A stretch of 55,319 bases of DNA from assembly GCF_005864045.1 (NCBI RefSeq), contig NZ_VBSP01000011.1, positions 1 to 55,319 of the forward strand, given 5' to 3'. Of the stretch, positions 34,386 through 43,751 are shown in pieces (position 1 is the first letter of the stretch; every line of letters starts with the position of its first letter). Below the pieces are notes generated by a model. That model was not told the origin of the DNA. It saw nothing but the letters and a program-made list of their open reading frames with translations, and searched no databases. This DNA is from Ruoffia tabacinasalis. GTDB taxonomy: Bacteria > Bacillota > Bacilli > Lactobacillales > Aerococcaceae. Made by a program: the position numbers and the translations under genes.

Positions 34386-35768
34386 CTAGCGTGGAAATAC
34401 TTTTCTTACAGCTTCTTGAATGGTTTTGACAGGAACAATTTCAATGTCAAAAACATCTTTTAAATCTTGGTAATTATTCTTTGGAATAAAGACCCGTTTA
34501 AAACCTAATTTAGCCGTCTCTTTTAGACGTTCTTCGATTTGACTCACGCGGCGGATTTCTCCAGTCAAGCCAATCTCACCAATATAACAATCATCCACTT
34601 GTGTGGGCTTATTCCAATAGCTTGAAGCGATACTCATCGCAATCGCTAAATCAATCGCGGGCTCGTCTAATTTTATACCACCTGTAATCTTAAAGAAGGC
34701 GTCTTGGTTTTGAACTAAGAGACTACAATGCTTCTCCATCACTGCAAGTAACAGTGATATACGTTGATAATCAATCCCACTCGCTGTTCGCTTAGCAGTC
34801 CCATAGACAGTCGGTGTCATGAGCGATTGAACTTCAGCTAAGATGGTCCGCGTCCCCTCTAAGGCCGCAACTACCGTTGATCCTGTTGCTCCAGGAATTC
34901 GTTCTTCCAAGAAGAGTTGTGACGGATTACCGACTTCTTTCAATCCAACGTCTAACATTTCAAACACACCGAGTTCATTTGTTGATCCGAAACGGTTTTT
35001 TACTGCTCTAAGGACTCTAAAGCGGTTATGCTTCTCACCTTCAAAGTATAAGACCGTATCTACCATATGTTCTAACATACGAGGTCCAGCAATATTGCCT
35101 TCTTTAGTTACATGACCGACAATAAAAATTGCGATTCGGTTTGACTTAGCAATACGCATTAGAATTGCGGTCGCTTCACGGACTTGTGACACAGAGCCAG
35201 CAACTCCTGTATGATCAGGTATCGACATTGTCTGAATAGAGTCAATCACGACCATGTCTGGTTCTAAACGTTGGATTTCACGGGCAATTAAAGCTAAATT
35301 CGTATCAGCTAACAAGTAGAAATTATCGTTATTTAATTCTAAACGTTCTGCACGTATCTTAATTTGAGAAAAACTTTCCTCACCTGTAACATACAAAATC
35401 TTTTGCTTTTGAGCGAGTTGCATCGCAACTTGTAAAAGAAGTGTTGATTTACCAATTCCTGGATCTCCACCAATTAATACGAGTGAACCCTCAACAACCC
35501 CGCCACCGAGGACTCGGTCAAACTCTTGAAAGTCAGTACTCATTCGATCTTCTTGAGTATATTCAATTTCGTCTAATTTTAAAGCGCTACCTTCTTGGCG
35601 TTGCTTCGATGTTTGGACATTTATTTGGTCTTTACCCTCTGCAGCAACAATATCAGCTGGTTTTTCTTCCATCTGATTCCATGCACCACAACTTGGACAC
35701 TTACCTAGCCATTTAGGAGATTCATAACCACAAGCTAAACATTCATACATTAATTTCTTTTTAGCCAC
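34386..35768 (-). CDS. radA: DNA repair protein RadA/Sms
   Basis: RecA-like DNA repair helicase, 460 residues. The N-terminal zinc finger is [19 protein letters not shown], Walker A is [12 protein letters not shown], the RadA-specific KNRFG motif is in [10 protein letters not shown], and the C-terminal Lon-protease-like domain ends in the protein. It is needed for branch migration in recombination and, in naturally competent species, transformation. It follows dut by 17 bp. Confidence 0.97.
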   Translation of the reverse strand: MAKKKLMYECLACGYESPKWLGKCPSCGAWNQMEEKPADIVAAEGKDQINVQTSKQRQEGSALKLDEIEYTQEDRMSTDFQEFDRVLGGGVVEGSLVLIGGDPGIGKSTLLLQVAMQLAQKQKILYVTGEESFSQIKIRAERLELNNDNFYLLADTNLALIAREIQRLEPDMVVIDSIQTMSIPDHTGVAGSVSQVREATAILMRIAKSNRIAIFIVGHVTKEGNIAGPRMLEHMVDTVLYFEGEKHNRFRVLRAVKNRFGSTNELGVFEMLDVGLKEVGNPSQLFLEERIPGATGSTVVAALEGTRTILAEVQSLMTPTVYGTAKRTASGIDYQRISLLLAVMEKHCSLLVQNQDAFFKITGGIKLDEPAIDLAIAMSIASSYWNKPTQVDDCYIGEIGLTGEIRRVSQIEERLKETAKLGFKRVFIPKNNYQDLKDVFDIEIVPVKTIQEAVRKVFPR

Positions 35769-35785
35769 GATGATCCTCCTTTTAT

Positions 35786-36346
35786 TTATTCAGTGTCTGA
35801 AGAACCAAACCCACCTGTACGTTGAGTTAAGCCACCTTCATCGCCATCTGTTTTTAAAAACTTCGTAAAGATTCCTTGAGCAATACGATCACCTTTTTTA
35901 ATCGTGAAATCTGTTAAACCATAGTTAATGAGTTGAACATAAATATGTCCTTCGTTCTTCTCATTATTATAATAGTCTTGATCAATGATTCCGATACTAT
36001 TCGGCAAGCTTAAAAAGCGTTTAAGAGGATTGCTTGAACGGTTCACAATTTGTAAGTACTCATCCTCTTGCATATACGATTTAAGTCCTGTCGGCACTAG
36101 TGTTGATTTCAAAAGAGTTGAATTTTCCTCAGTCTCAGTTGGCTTCGTTGGTGCAATGTTAAAGATTTTTCTGAATTCGTCAGCAAAATAACCGAGTAAT
36201 TGCTTCACCATACTTGGAATCACAATTGTCTCGGCTGATTCGATATCATATCCTGCCGCATGCGTGGTTGAGCGTTGTGGGATTTGAATATCTTTATCAT
36301 AATACGCTTTGACTACTTCAAAGCCACGTAATTTTTCTTCTGTCAT
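35786..36346 (-). CDS. dut: dUTP diphosphatase
   Basis: 186-residue trimeric-type dUTPase hydrolysing dUTP to dUMP. Motifs are [14 protein letters not shown] (motif 1), IVNRSSNP (motif 2), [13 protein letters not shown] (motif 3), and a Gly-rich C-terminal arm [11 protein letters not shown] (motif 5). An insertion of about 35 residues (the [10 protein letters not shown] to TEENSTLLK stretch) makes it longer than the usual 140-150 residues. ATG 36346 is preferred over 36352 for ribosome-site spacing (GAAAGAGG). Confidence 0.9.
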   Translation of the reverse strand: MTEEKLRGFEVVKAYYDKDIQIPQRSTTHAAGYDIESAETIVIPSMVKQLLGYFADEFRKIFNIAPTKPTETEENSTLLKSTLVPTGLKSYMQEDEYLQIVNRSSNPLKRFLSLPNSIGIIDQDYYNNEKNEGHIYVQLINYGLTDFTIKKGDRIAQGIFTKFLKTDGDEGGLTQRTGGFGSSDTE

Positions 36347-36530
36347 GGTCATCCTCTTTCTATCAGTTTCTTATATTCTATTCTAACAAATTTCAGCCCT
36401 TAAATGGAGACTAAGCATTTCTTTTTCTATGATTAATTTATGAATGTCTCTCTATAAAGTATTATAATATGTTAAACCATTTATGAACTTCATTATATCT
36501 GGATTAGAGTGAAGTTTACTCATTCAAATA

Positions 36531-36617
36531 AAAACCAAAAACCCGCTTGTATGTTAGATGTAGCTGGTACAAATTATACGCTAATCTGTCTAACAAACAT
36601 ACAGGGTTTTGGTTTTT
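36531..36617 (-). terminator. Long hairpin terminator after the amylase gene
   Basis: AAAACCAAAA-ACCC (36531-36544) pairs with GGGTTTTGGTTTT (36604-36616), and TGTATGTT-type arms extend the stem inward with bulges. T runs on either strand allow bidirectional use. It lies between dut and the amylase gene. Confidence 0.65.
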
Positions 36618-36642
36618 ATATTGTCTTTTAAATTGGTAAATT

Positions 36643-38127
36643 TTATTTATTTAAATGTTCTTCAATATCTCGCGGTGCCCAAACTGAAATGGAGCCACCA
36701 TTTACTGGGAACGTTCCCCAGCCGTCTTCTTCAATGGTTACTTCACCATCATGATGGCCTAAGTAATCCACAAACACTTCACCTGGCTTGGCAGTCGACA
36801 CTTGCATACGTTTCTCTCCACCGCTATTATTACTAATAACTGTAGCTAAACCATCTGGGAAAGTTTCATTCCCTTGACGAGTCCAGCCGACAACATGCGC
36901 ATCATCAAAGTAATCATATTGATCACCGTACGCAAACGTTCGGCGAATAAATAATAACTTATCAATGATTTCTTGAAAACTTGTTTGACCAAACTCACCT
37001 TCGACACCGTAATAATCTCCATAGAAGACCGTAGGTAAGCCAGATTCACTTAGGAGTATAATACCATAAGCAAGCGGTTTAAACCAATCTTCTACAAAGC
37101 TTTCTAATGACTGCCCATGTTGCGTATCATGATTCTCAACAAAGGTTACTGCATACCACGGATTTTCTTTCATCAGCGTTCCATCAAAGATTTGGCTTAA
37201 ATCATAGGCCTCCCCTTGTTTACTTGCATCAAAGAAGTTCATATGAAGTTTAACATCTACTAAATCAAAGCCATATTCAATATCTTCTAAATAGCCTACT
37301 TTTGAGTCATAGTCGGCTACCCAATACTCACCAAATACATAGAAGTTTTCTGCCCCCATTGCATCCGTTAAAATAGATACTAAATCTGCCACAACTTTTC
37401 TGTCGATATGCTTAATCGCATCCAATCTGAACCCAGATATACCAGTGGTTTCAATGAACCAACTCGCCCAATCTTTAACATTTTGAATGACTTCAGGGTG
37501 ATCAAAATCAATGTCAGAAAACATTAAAAAGTCGAAATTCCCTTTTTCGCCATCAACATTTTCATTGTCGGCCCAACCTTTATTCTCACCTTGGATTTGG
37601 AAGATTCCTGTCTCGTCATTACGCGCATCATAATCGAGCCCTGAGAAATGATACCAATGCCATTCAAAATCATTGTATTTTTTATTACGTCCTGGGAAAT
37701 TAAAATGCGTGTAGCCTTCAATTTCATAAGGTTCAGAAATCGGTTGTTGGCGATTTTCTGGATCCATTTTCATTACAGTAAAGGTCTCTTTTTTATCTCC
37801 ATTTGCCTTATGGTTCAAGACGATATCTGCAATTGGCTTAATGCCGTTCTCTTTCAACGCATTAATAGCATCTAAATATTCATCTTTTGTTCCGTATTTA
37901 GTTCTAACACTTCCGTTTTGGTCAAATTCACCTAAATCAAAAATATCATAGACACCATAACCTGGATCATTTGTCCCTGTTGCTTTAAAGGCTGGTGGCA
38001 TCCAAACCGACGTAATCCCAATTGAAGCTAAGTGTTTTGCGTCATCTTTTAAACGTTGCCAATGTTTTCCGTCATCTGGCAAGTACCATTCGAAATACTG
38101 CATTAATACACTGTTTAAATTATTCAT
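36643..38127 (-). CDS. Intracellular alpha-amylase (GH13, AmyS-like)
   Basis: 494-residue glycoside hydrolase family 13 enzyme without a signal peptide, so it acts on cytoplasmic maltodextrin or glycogen. Catalytic residues are visible: nucleophile Asp236 in GFRLDAIKH, acid/base Glu267 in VFGEYW, and Asp334 in FVENHDTQ; ADIVLNH is conserved region I. The start MNNLNSVLMQYFEWYLP is typical of the GH13_5 cytoplasmic or liquefying-type amylases. Monocistronic, divergent from the deaminase gene. Confidence 0.93.
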   Translation of the reverse strand: MNNLNSVLMQYFEWYLPDDGKHWQRLKDDAKHLASIGITSVWMPPAFKATGTNDPGYGVYDIFDLGEFDQNGSVRTKYGTKDEYLDAINALKENGIKPIADIVLNHKANGDKKETFTVMKMDPENRQQPISEPYEIEGYTHFNFPGRNKKYNDFEWHWYHFSGLDYDARNDETGIFQIQGENKGWADNENVDGEKGNFDFLMFSDIDFDHPEVIQNVKDWASWFIETTGISGFRLDAIKHIDRKVVADLVSILTDAMGAENFYVFGEYWVADYDSKVGYLEDIEYGFDLVDVKLHMNFFDASKQGEAYDLSQIFDGTLMKENPWYAVTFVENHDTQHGQSLESFVEDWFKPLAYGIILLSESGLPTVFYGDYYGVEGEFGQTSFQEIIDKLLFIRRTFAYGDQYDYFDDAHVVGWTRQGNETFPDGLATVISNNSGGEKRMQVSTAKPGEVFVDYLGHHDGEVTIEEDGWGTFPVNGGSISVWAPRDIEEHLNK

Positions 38128-38263
38128 TGTATACCTCGCTTCTTTTAAGTTGATATTGAAATTATATTTATTTTACCATAATATTCCAAAAGCAAACATT
38201 AATAGGCATTATTGAAAGTAATTTACCTTTCTTTGGTATAATCAATTAAAGGAGCAGTGATGT

Positions 38264-38743
38264 ATGATGATTACAGAAAATGATAAAAAATATTTAAATC
38301 GTTGTGTTGAATTAGCGCAATTAGCCTTAGAAAAAGGCGATGAACCGTTCGGTTCGGTCCTTATTTCTGAAGATGGGGAAACTTTATTTGAAGATTATAA
38401 TCATGTCTCGGGCGGCGACCATACACAACATCCCGAATTTGCGATTGCGCGCTGGGCTGCGCAAAATATGAAACCAGAAGAAAGAGCAAAAGCAACTGTC
38501 TATACTTCGGGTGAGCATTGTCCAATGTGTTCAGCTGCCCATGCTTGGGTTGGTTTGGACCGGATTGTCTATGCAAGTTCTTCGAAGCAACTAGCAACCT
38601 GGCTAGAAGAACTTAATGTGGACCCATCGCCTGTTTATAACCTACCGATTGAAGAAGTCATCCGCGACGCAAATGTTGATGGCCCTGATCCAGACTTAGC
38701 TGAAGCTGTTCGTCAATTGCATATTCAACTTCATTCCCAATAA
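38264..38743 (+). CDS. Nucleoside/base deaminase of the CDA superfamily
   Basis: 159-residue zinc deaminase. Zinc ligands His56 (HPEF, catalytic Glu58), Cys86 and Cys89 (CPMC) form the HxE...PCxxC signature. Similar proteins include guanine deaminase and assorted nucleoside deaminases; the tRNA adenosine deaminase TadA is less likely because its fuller HAEI signature is absent. Two adjacent ATGs occur; the first (38264) is given. It overlaps no gene and is about 65 bp upstream of the PPC-domain gene, possibly co-transcribed. Confidence 0.82.
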   Translation: MMITENDKKYLNRCVELAQLALEKGDEPFGSVLISEDGETLFEDYNHVSGGDHTQHPEFAIARWAAQNMKPEERAKATVYTSGEHCPMCSAAHAWVGLDRIVYASSSKQLATWLEELNVDPSPVYNLPIEEVIRDANVDGPDPDLAEAVRQLHIQLHSQ

Positions 38744-38807
38744 CCCATTCACGAAACCCTTTTCATTGAGTTTGAAACTTAATTCCCTTATCGTGTTGAT
38801 AAGAGGA

Positions 38808-39242
38808 GTGATAGTTATAAATTACAAACGCTTTGATCAAACCATCGTTTTACGTTTAGACCGCGGAGAAAAGGTAAAAGAATCCATTCAAGCGGTTTGT
38901 GAAAAAGAAAATGTAACGCTCGCAACAGTGAATGGTATCGGAGGCTTAGATAGTGCTTCGATTGGCATTTATAATTTTGACACTTCGGATTATAAGATTA
39001 ATGAATTTAATGAGTTTTTAGAGTTAACTTCCTTGCTAGGTAACGTCACTCAAATGGATGGCGAATATTATGGGCATTTCCATGCAATTGTGGGTAATAG
39101 TAAAGGAGATGCTTTTGCTGGAGATTTAGATGAAGCCGTTATTGGTGCTGCAGGCGAAATCTTTATCCATATTATTAACGGCACCGTTGAACGTTCCGTT
39201 GATGACGAAACGGGTCTAAACGTATTAAACTTTGATAAATAA
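38808..39242 (+). CDS. PPC/DUF296-domain protein, possible DNA-binding
   Basis: About 144 residues, nearly all one PPC domain. VLRLDRGEKVKESIQAVCEKEN is followed by the fold's core TLATVNGIGGLDSASIG, and YGHFHAIVGNSKGDAFAGDL is the conserved His-containing strand region. PPC proteins in bacteria are small trimeric proteins of unknown role; in plants the domain goes with AT-hook DNA binders. The start is uncertain. The good ribosome site AAGAGGAG (801-808 of 38 kb) has no ATG, GTG or TTG at normal spacing. GTG 38808 overlaps it, ATA 38817 has ideal spacing but is a rare start codon, and GTG 38793 or TTG 38766 lack a site. Confidence 0.78.
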   Translation: MIVINYKRFDQTIVLRLDRGEKVKESIQAVCEKENVTLATVNGIGGLDSASIGIYNFDTSDYKINEFNEFLELTSLLGNVTQMDGEYYGHFHAIVGNSKGDAFAGDLDEAVIGAAGEIFIHIINGTVERSVDDETGLNVLNFDK

Positions 39243-39312
39243 ACAAAATAGCAAGGCTGCTTCTTTTGAGCGTGTAGTGAACCCCAAAAGTTGGAGTTTA
39301 TTCAATTAAATA

Positions 39313-40134
39313 TTAAGCAGACAATTGAGTGTCTTGTTTTCGGTATTCAACCGGAGATAAGCCACTCAATTTTTGTTTAATTCGATCATGGTTATAGTAA
39401 TAAATATAGTCTTCGATGCGTTGTTTTAGCTCTGTATACGAGAGTAAGTCTTCTCCATAATACATCTCTTGTTTTAAGATGCCAAAGAAATTCTCCATAG
39501 GTGAGTTATCAAGACAATTTCCTTTCCGAGACATACTTTGAAAAATACCATGTTGTTTCAATGTTTTTATCCATGCATTATGTTGATAATGCCAACCTTG
39601 ATCGCTATGCAAGGTTGTGCGATAGACTGCATTCTCTTTAATGACTTCGATAGCTGCTTTTAAAGGTTCGATCGCTATATCTAATGTGGGATGATTGGAT
39701 ATCTCCCAAGCGATGATTTCTTGGTTATACAAATCTATAATAGGACTTAAATACAACTTTTCATTCTCTATGCATTTGAACTCTGTGATATCTGTGACAA
39801 GTTTTTGTAATGGATTGGGTGTCGTAAAGCGACGATTCATTTTGCTTTTAGCGACTTTACCGATAGTTCCTTTATAAGAGTTGTATCGACGAGATCTATT
39901 TGTAAATTTGAGGCATTTTAACCCTAATTTTCTCATGATACGAAGGACACGTTTATGATTAACTTCGTAGCCTCTGGATTTTAATTCATCCGTAATACGT
40001 CGATAACCATATCGCTCCTTATTCTCTTTAAAAATCGTTTGAATGAGTTCTTCGATCTCTTTATCTTTATTACTCTCAGTTTTCTTCCCGATATGATAGT
40101 GGTAGGTTGATTCTGGCAACTCAGTCACATACAA
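39313..40134 (-). CDS. IS3-family transposase, OrfB (catalytic part)
   Basis: DDE integrase-type domain, 273 residues from a TTG at 40134. The catalytic triad is in LVTDITEFK, LHSDQGWHYQ and DNSPMENFFG. The reading frame is open upstream of 40134 as far as the orfA frameshift site, so the active product is probably the OrfAB fusion and not a protein starting at the TTG. An HTH_21-type region (ERYGYRRITDELKSRG) precedes the catalytic core. Confidence 0.9.
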   Translation of the reverse strand: MYVTELPESTYHYHIGKKTESNKDKEIEELIQTIFKENKERYGYRRITDELKSRGYEVNHKRVLRIMRKLGLKCLKFTNRSRRYNSYKGTIGKVAKSKMNRRFTTPNPLQKLVTDITEFKCIENEKLYLSPIIDLYNQEIIAWEISNHPTLDIAIEPLKAAIEVIKENAVYRTTLHSDQGWHYQHNAWIKTLKQHGIFQSMSRKGNCLDNSPMENFFGILKQEMYYGEDLLSYTELKQRIEDYIYYYNHDRIKQKLSGLSPVEYRKQDTQLSA

Positions 40135-40175
40135 AATATCTTTGAGTTTAAAGCCTATTTGGGTTAAGTCATAGA

Positions 40176-40724
40176 CTATTTCTGCTTGTTGTCTGCGCGT
40201 GGGTCTTCCAAGCCCAGCGCTTTTAACTTTTTTAGGTATTCTAACTCAATCCGTAAATACTCATTTTCCTTCTTTAGTAATTCGTTCTCTTGCTTAATTT
40301 GGTCATCATATTTGAAGCTATTTGTTTCATTTTTATCTTGATTTGGATTTGATTTAGGCATTTTTGGCGGTCTCCCTTGCGGTTTGTTCAGACCTTGGGT
40401 ACCATATTTTTCATATTGATTCTTCCAATTAGCTATGATTGATGGCTCACCGATACCGAAAGTATTCGCTGTATCTCTATAGGAAGCACCCGTGTCTTGC
40501 TTAAATCTTAAAACATTTAGCTTGAAATTTAAAGGATAAGATTCTTTTCTTCGTTTAGTTCTAAGACCTTCTTTCCCCATGGTTTTGAATTGGTTGACCC
40601 ATGTTTTAATGAGACTCGACGTTGAAATATGATATTTCTTAGAGAGTAAGGTATAACTTAACTCCCCATTTAAATACTCTTCAACAATATTTAATTTAAA
40701 TTCATATGAATATTTTTTTGACAT
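40176..40724 (-). CDS. IS3-family transposase, OrfA (DNA-binding part)
   Basis: 182 residues with two helix-turn-helix units (SYEFKLNIVEEYLNGELSYT and SYRDTANTFGIGEPSIIANW) and a Glu/Lys/Leu-rich coiled coil near the C-terminus (QENELLKKENEYLRIELEY). On the minus strand a slippery A-AAA-AAG heptamer (40227-40233) in the orfA frame lets ribosomes slip -1 and continue through GLGRPTRRQQAEIVYDL into orfB. Confidence 0.88.
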   Translation of the reverse strand: MSKKYSYEFKLNIVEEYLNGELSYTLLSKKYHISTSSLIKTWVNQFKTMGKEGLRTKRRKESYPLNFKLNVLRFKQDTGASYRDTANTFGIGEPSIIANWKNQYEKYGTQGLNKPQGRPPKMPKSNPNQDKNETNSFKYDDQIKQENELLKKENEYLRIELEYLKKLKALGLEDPRADNKQK

Positions 40725-40883
40725 AAAAATGACCCCCGTAAAGTTAGATTTTTAACTCTAACTTTCGGGGGTCACCTCATAATGTAGTGACTAGGACTCT
40801 TTTTGATGATGTTAAGTGTAAAACTTATGATCTCATATTCATTCTGTCAACACTCATTTAAATTATGACGATTAAGACAAAGC

Positions 40884-41840
40884 CTAATCATCACTCACCT
40901 TAAAACATAACTTCCCTAAGTAATGCTCGTCGAGAGCTTTATGTGCTTGTATCGCTTCCTCCATCTGATATACCTTATCGATATTGGCACTTAATTGACC
41001 TGAATTAAGCCATCTATTGAATCGTTGTAAGAGATCTGAATTTGGGTCACCATTATAACCCTTTAACTCAATATGAGGCTTGTCATCGGGAATCGGATCT
41101 ATTCCATTAGGATAGGCTACACGACCACCCTTTCGAACACATTCCAGTAGTGCGTCCACACTTTTAGCACCCGCAGTTATTAACGCCGCATCGAATCCTT
41201 CCGGAGCAAAATCCCTTGCCAAGGCCACAAGATCATCTTTTCTTCCATCAACAACAGAGTCAATTCCTAAGCTCTTGACCATCTCAACTCCATCCTCGTC
41301 AGAAGCAACCGCAAAGATATTGGCTCCTATATTTTTAGCTATTTGAACGGCTAGATGGCCTATACCGCCACTTGCCCCAAAGATTAAGATCGATTCATTG
41401 GCTTGAAGATTAATGATATCTTCTAGGCCCCGTAAGGCCGTAGAGCCGACACCTGAGATGACACCGGCTTGTTCCATCGAGGTAGATTGTGGAACTTTAA
41501 AGACTTTTTCCGCACCAACCGCGACATAGTCTGCATAGAATCCGCCTTTTGGATTCAAGAACCCTGTTGCATATACTGTATCTCCTACTTCTAAGTCTCT
41601 CACTTTATCACCTTTTCCATATACTGTACCTGAACCCTCTGACCCTAAGATATAGGGGAAGTTAGAATTCATTACTAACATCTCGTCATAACCACCTTCT
41701 CTTTCGAAAGCATCCCAAGAGCCGATTCCAGCATAGTCTAGCTTGATTAATACTTCGTTCTCTTCCACCGTGGGGATGGAAAGCTCTCTCACTTTTAATT
41801 CATCAACACTTCCGAAACTATCTAAAACGATTGCTTTCAT
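40884..41840 (-). CDS. Zinc-independent MDR-family NAD(P)H:quinone oxidoreductase/alcohol dehydrogenase
   Basis: 318 residues of the medium-chain dehydrogenase/reductase superfamily, quinone-oxidoreductase-like branch. GroES-like N-terminal domain (DYAGIGSWDAFEREGGY), nucleotide-binding Rossmann fold (ILIFGASGGIGHLAVQIAKNIGA) and no structural-zinc Cys cluster. Substrate unknown, perhaps electrophilic enones or quinones. Start ATG 41840 is chosen for 8-nt spacing from GAGGAG. It is divergent from the WYL regulator, which probably controls it. Confidence 0.82.
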   Translation of the reverse strand: MKAIVLDSFGSVDELKVRELSIPTVEENEVLIKLDYAGIGSWDAFEREGGYDEMLVMNSNFPYILGSEGSGTVYGKGDKVRDLEVGDTVYATGFLNPKGGFYADYVAVGAEKVFKVPQSTSMEQAGVISGVGSTALRGLEDIINLQANESILIFGASGGIGHLAVQIAKNIGANIFAVASDEDGVEMVKSLGIDSVVDGRKDDLVALARDFAPEGFDAALITAGAKSVDALLECVRKGGRVAYPNGIDPIPDDKPHIELKGYNGDPNSDLLQRFNRWLNSGQLSANIDKVYQMEEAIQAHKALDEHYLGKLCFKVSDD

Positions 41841-41928
41841 TTGCATTTCTCCTCATCATGTATTATTAATATAAGCATACACTTAAACTATGCCAGAACT
41901 TGTCATATTAATAGAAAGAAGTGATGTC

Positions 41929-42870
41929 ATGTCAAAGACAACATTATTATTTGATTTAATGACTTATGTGAAAATCAAACGCCATTTTACAGCTGAGGAT
42001 GTTGCTAACGAATTCAATATCTCAACGCGCACAGCCTATCGCTATCTCACAGAATTAAGTGAGATGGGGGTCCCAATCTATAGTGAACATGGTCGGCATG
42101 GAGGCTACCGTATCCTTGATAATTCGCTACTGCCTCCCATTAGCTTTAATGAGAACGAGGCCTTTGCTATATTCTTTGCTTTTCAATCACTTAGATACTA
42201 TACATCCTTGCCTTTTGACCTTGATATTCAGTCCGTTTCTCGAAAACTTTATACTTCACTATCTACTGAAACCCAACATCATATTGAGCAACTCGATTCA
42301 GTCCTATCTTTCTGGAATCCTAAACGTGCTCTATCTTCTCCCTTCATTAAGGAGATCATACAGGCATCCATTGAAAAACATAGTCTGGACATGACTTATC
42401 AATCTAAGAAACAGGATAGCCATCGAGAAGTGAATCCGATTGGTCTTTATGCATATGATGGCTTTTGGTATATGCTTGCGTATGACTCTCACTATAATGA
42501 GCTTAGAGTCTTTAGATTGGACCGAATCCTATCATTGGAAGATACAGGCAAAAAATTTACGCCCGTGACGACGCTTAAGAATTGGTTAGGAGATCGTGCA
42601 ACATCTAACACGGAGGAGGACCTCCACCTTAATGTTGACTTGAATAGGGAAGGCATAAGGCAATGCGTGAGTCAACCATGGTTAGAGGCTAATATCACCC
42701 TTATCCACGAAGACTCAGCCCATATTGATATGCAGATTGCTAAAGAAGAAGTTGCTTTTGTTGCGAATTACTTCCTTCTATTAGGAACGAATGCAAAAGT
42801 GAAGGAGCCAGTGGAAGTTGTTGACTATATTCGTCTGGAGCTAGAGCAAACTTTAAGACATTATTCTTAA
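41929..42870 (+). CDS. HTH-11/WYL-domain transcriptional regulator (YafY type)
   Basis: 313 residues. The N-terminal winged helix (TAEDVANEFNISTRTAYRYLTELSEMGVPIYSE) is the DeoR-like HTH_11 unit, and the WYL ligand-binding domain is visible as NPIGLYAYDGFWYMLAYDSH and LRVFRLDRIL, with a WCX-type C-terminal region. WYL regulators sense small or nucleic-acid ligands. It is divergent from the oxidoreductase gene at 40884, which suggests local control. ATG 41929 is chosen because the protein aligns from MSKTTLLF and AAAGAAG lies upstream. Confidence 0.85.
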   Translation: MSKTTLLFDLMTYVKIKRHFTAEDVANEFNISTRTAYRYLTELSEMGVPIYSEHGRHGGYRILDNSLLPPISFNENEAFAIFFAFQSLRYYTSLPFDLDIQSVSRKLYTSLSTETQHHIEQLDSVLSFWNPKRALSSPFIKEIIQASIEKHSLDMTYQSKKQDSHREVNPIGLYAYDGFWYMLAYDSHYNELRVFRLDRILSLEDTGKKFTPVTTLKNWLGDRATSNTEEDLHLNVDLNREGIRQCVSQPWLEANITLIHEDSAHIDMQIAKEEVAFVANYFLLLGTNAKVKEPVEVVDYIRLELEQTLRHYS

Positions 42871-42972
42871 GAAAAGGATTCATTCATAAGACAATTAAAT
42901 AGGCGGTATACTTGTGACACCTGAGCCACTAAGAATATCGCCTATTGCTAAAATTACCTGGATATGCTCTAT

Positions 42973-42990
42973 TGTCACCTATTGGACAAT
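42973..42990. repeat. Short hairpin beside the 41-bp repeat array
   Basis: ATTGTC-N8-GACAAT forms an inverted repeat (about 42971-42990) just left of the tandem array. It may be a degenerate member of the same structure. Confidence 0.35.
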
Positions 42991-43001
42991 AAATCAGTTT
43001 T

Positions 43002-43180
43002 GCAAAATATGAGACTTCATTCTTGTCGATAATCCGGTTACCGCAAAATATGAAATTTCATTCTTGTGGATAGAGCAGTTATCGCCAATTATGAAATGCC
43101 ATTCTTGGCGATAAAGTGGTTATCACCAAATATGAAACACCATTCTTGTTGATAGAGCGGTTATAGCCAATTATGAGGTG
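43002..43180. repeat. 41-bp tandem repeat array of hairpin-forming units
   Basis: Four full units, each exactly 41 bp (43002-43042, 43043-43083, 43084-43124, 43125-43165), and a partial fifth unit (43166-43180), with no spacers. Each unit has an ATATGAAA-type segment, CATTCTTG and a GATA...TTATC hairpin; unit junctions form TTGGCGATAA-N5-TTATCACCAA. The rest of the gap (42871-43001 and 43181-43462) shows no gene. Confidence 0.85.
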
Positions 43181-43462
43181 AATTTTCTAAGCACCTAACA
43201 CTATTAGGCGCTTACCTTCCCACTCGTCACCTATGCTATTAAGACTACCATCCTTTCTTTTCTAACAAATAGTAGGAATCCAGCTCATACTTATATTGCT
43301 CAGAAACAATTTTATTATTTAGTATATTCGGCTGTCTGTGTCGAAAATACTATCGACTCAAATTTTTTGCGCTATTAACTATGAATTTGGAATAGCATGA
43401 AAATATAAAATTAAGAAAATCTAATGAAGTCCAAGTGTTGAAGAAAGTGAACTAGTCAGAGT

Positions 43463-43747
43463 TTAATAACGTGTTTTAACTATTAATAGAGCTAATACTA
43501 TCCCTACTATAAGATATACAACATTAATTAAAATAGAAGCATTAAAAAAAGTGTTAGAAGAGTTTGAGAGTTTTTTGGAAACTAATGAAAATATACCTCC
43601 TAATATCATGAAAATTATATATCCTATAATTAAATAAGTTGCTATTGGATCCTCCAAAGCCCAATCAAAAGATTGCCGTATTATTATTAAAGTCCAAGGT
43701 AGTATATTAAAAATAATATTAATTGCTCGTAGTAATATATCATTCAT
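43463..43747 (-). CDS. Small membrane protein, NukH-like lantibiotic immunity candidate
   Basis: 94 residues with three predicted membrane segments (about residues 8-24, 36-57 and 67-90) and few polar residues. It begins 4 bp after the G permease of the immunity transporter. NukH of the nukacin ISK-1 system has about the same length, three membrane segments and the same place after nukFEG. No sequence similarity was tested, so this is inference from length, topology and order. Confidence 0.5.
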   Translation of the reverse strand: MNDILLRAINIIFNILPWTLIIIRQSFDWALEDPIATYLIIGYIIFMILGGIFSLVSKKLSNSSNTFFNASILINVVYLIVGIVLALLIVKTRY

Positions 43748-43751
43748 AAAT

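Larger units (their letters stand above)
39278..40774 (-). mobile_element. IS3-family insertion sequence (IS150-like), complete
   Basis: 1497 bp with terminal inverted repeats beginning TGAACCCCAAAAGTTGGAGTT (left) and TGACCCCCGAAAGTTAGAGTT (right, read inward). It carries orfA and orfB on the minus strand joined by a -1 frameshift signal. At the right end, 40732-40774 is a near-perfect hairpin just upstream of orfA, which would limit transposase expression from outside promoters. No clear flanking target duplication is seen. Confidence 0.88.

Noticed and set aside
39278-40774. Target-site duplication around the IS3
   Set aside because: The bases flanking both ends do not match; boundaries rest on the inverted repeats only.
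43002-43180. Possible CRISPR array
   Set aside because: Units are contiguous 41-bp repeats with no unique spacers and no cas genes nearby.
42871-43462. Lantibiotic precursor gene beside the immunity transporter
   Set aside because: No short ORF with a leader and Ser/Thr/Cys-rich core was found on either strand in this gap.
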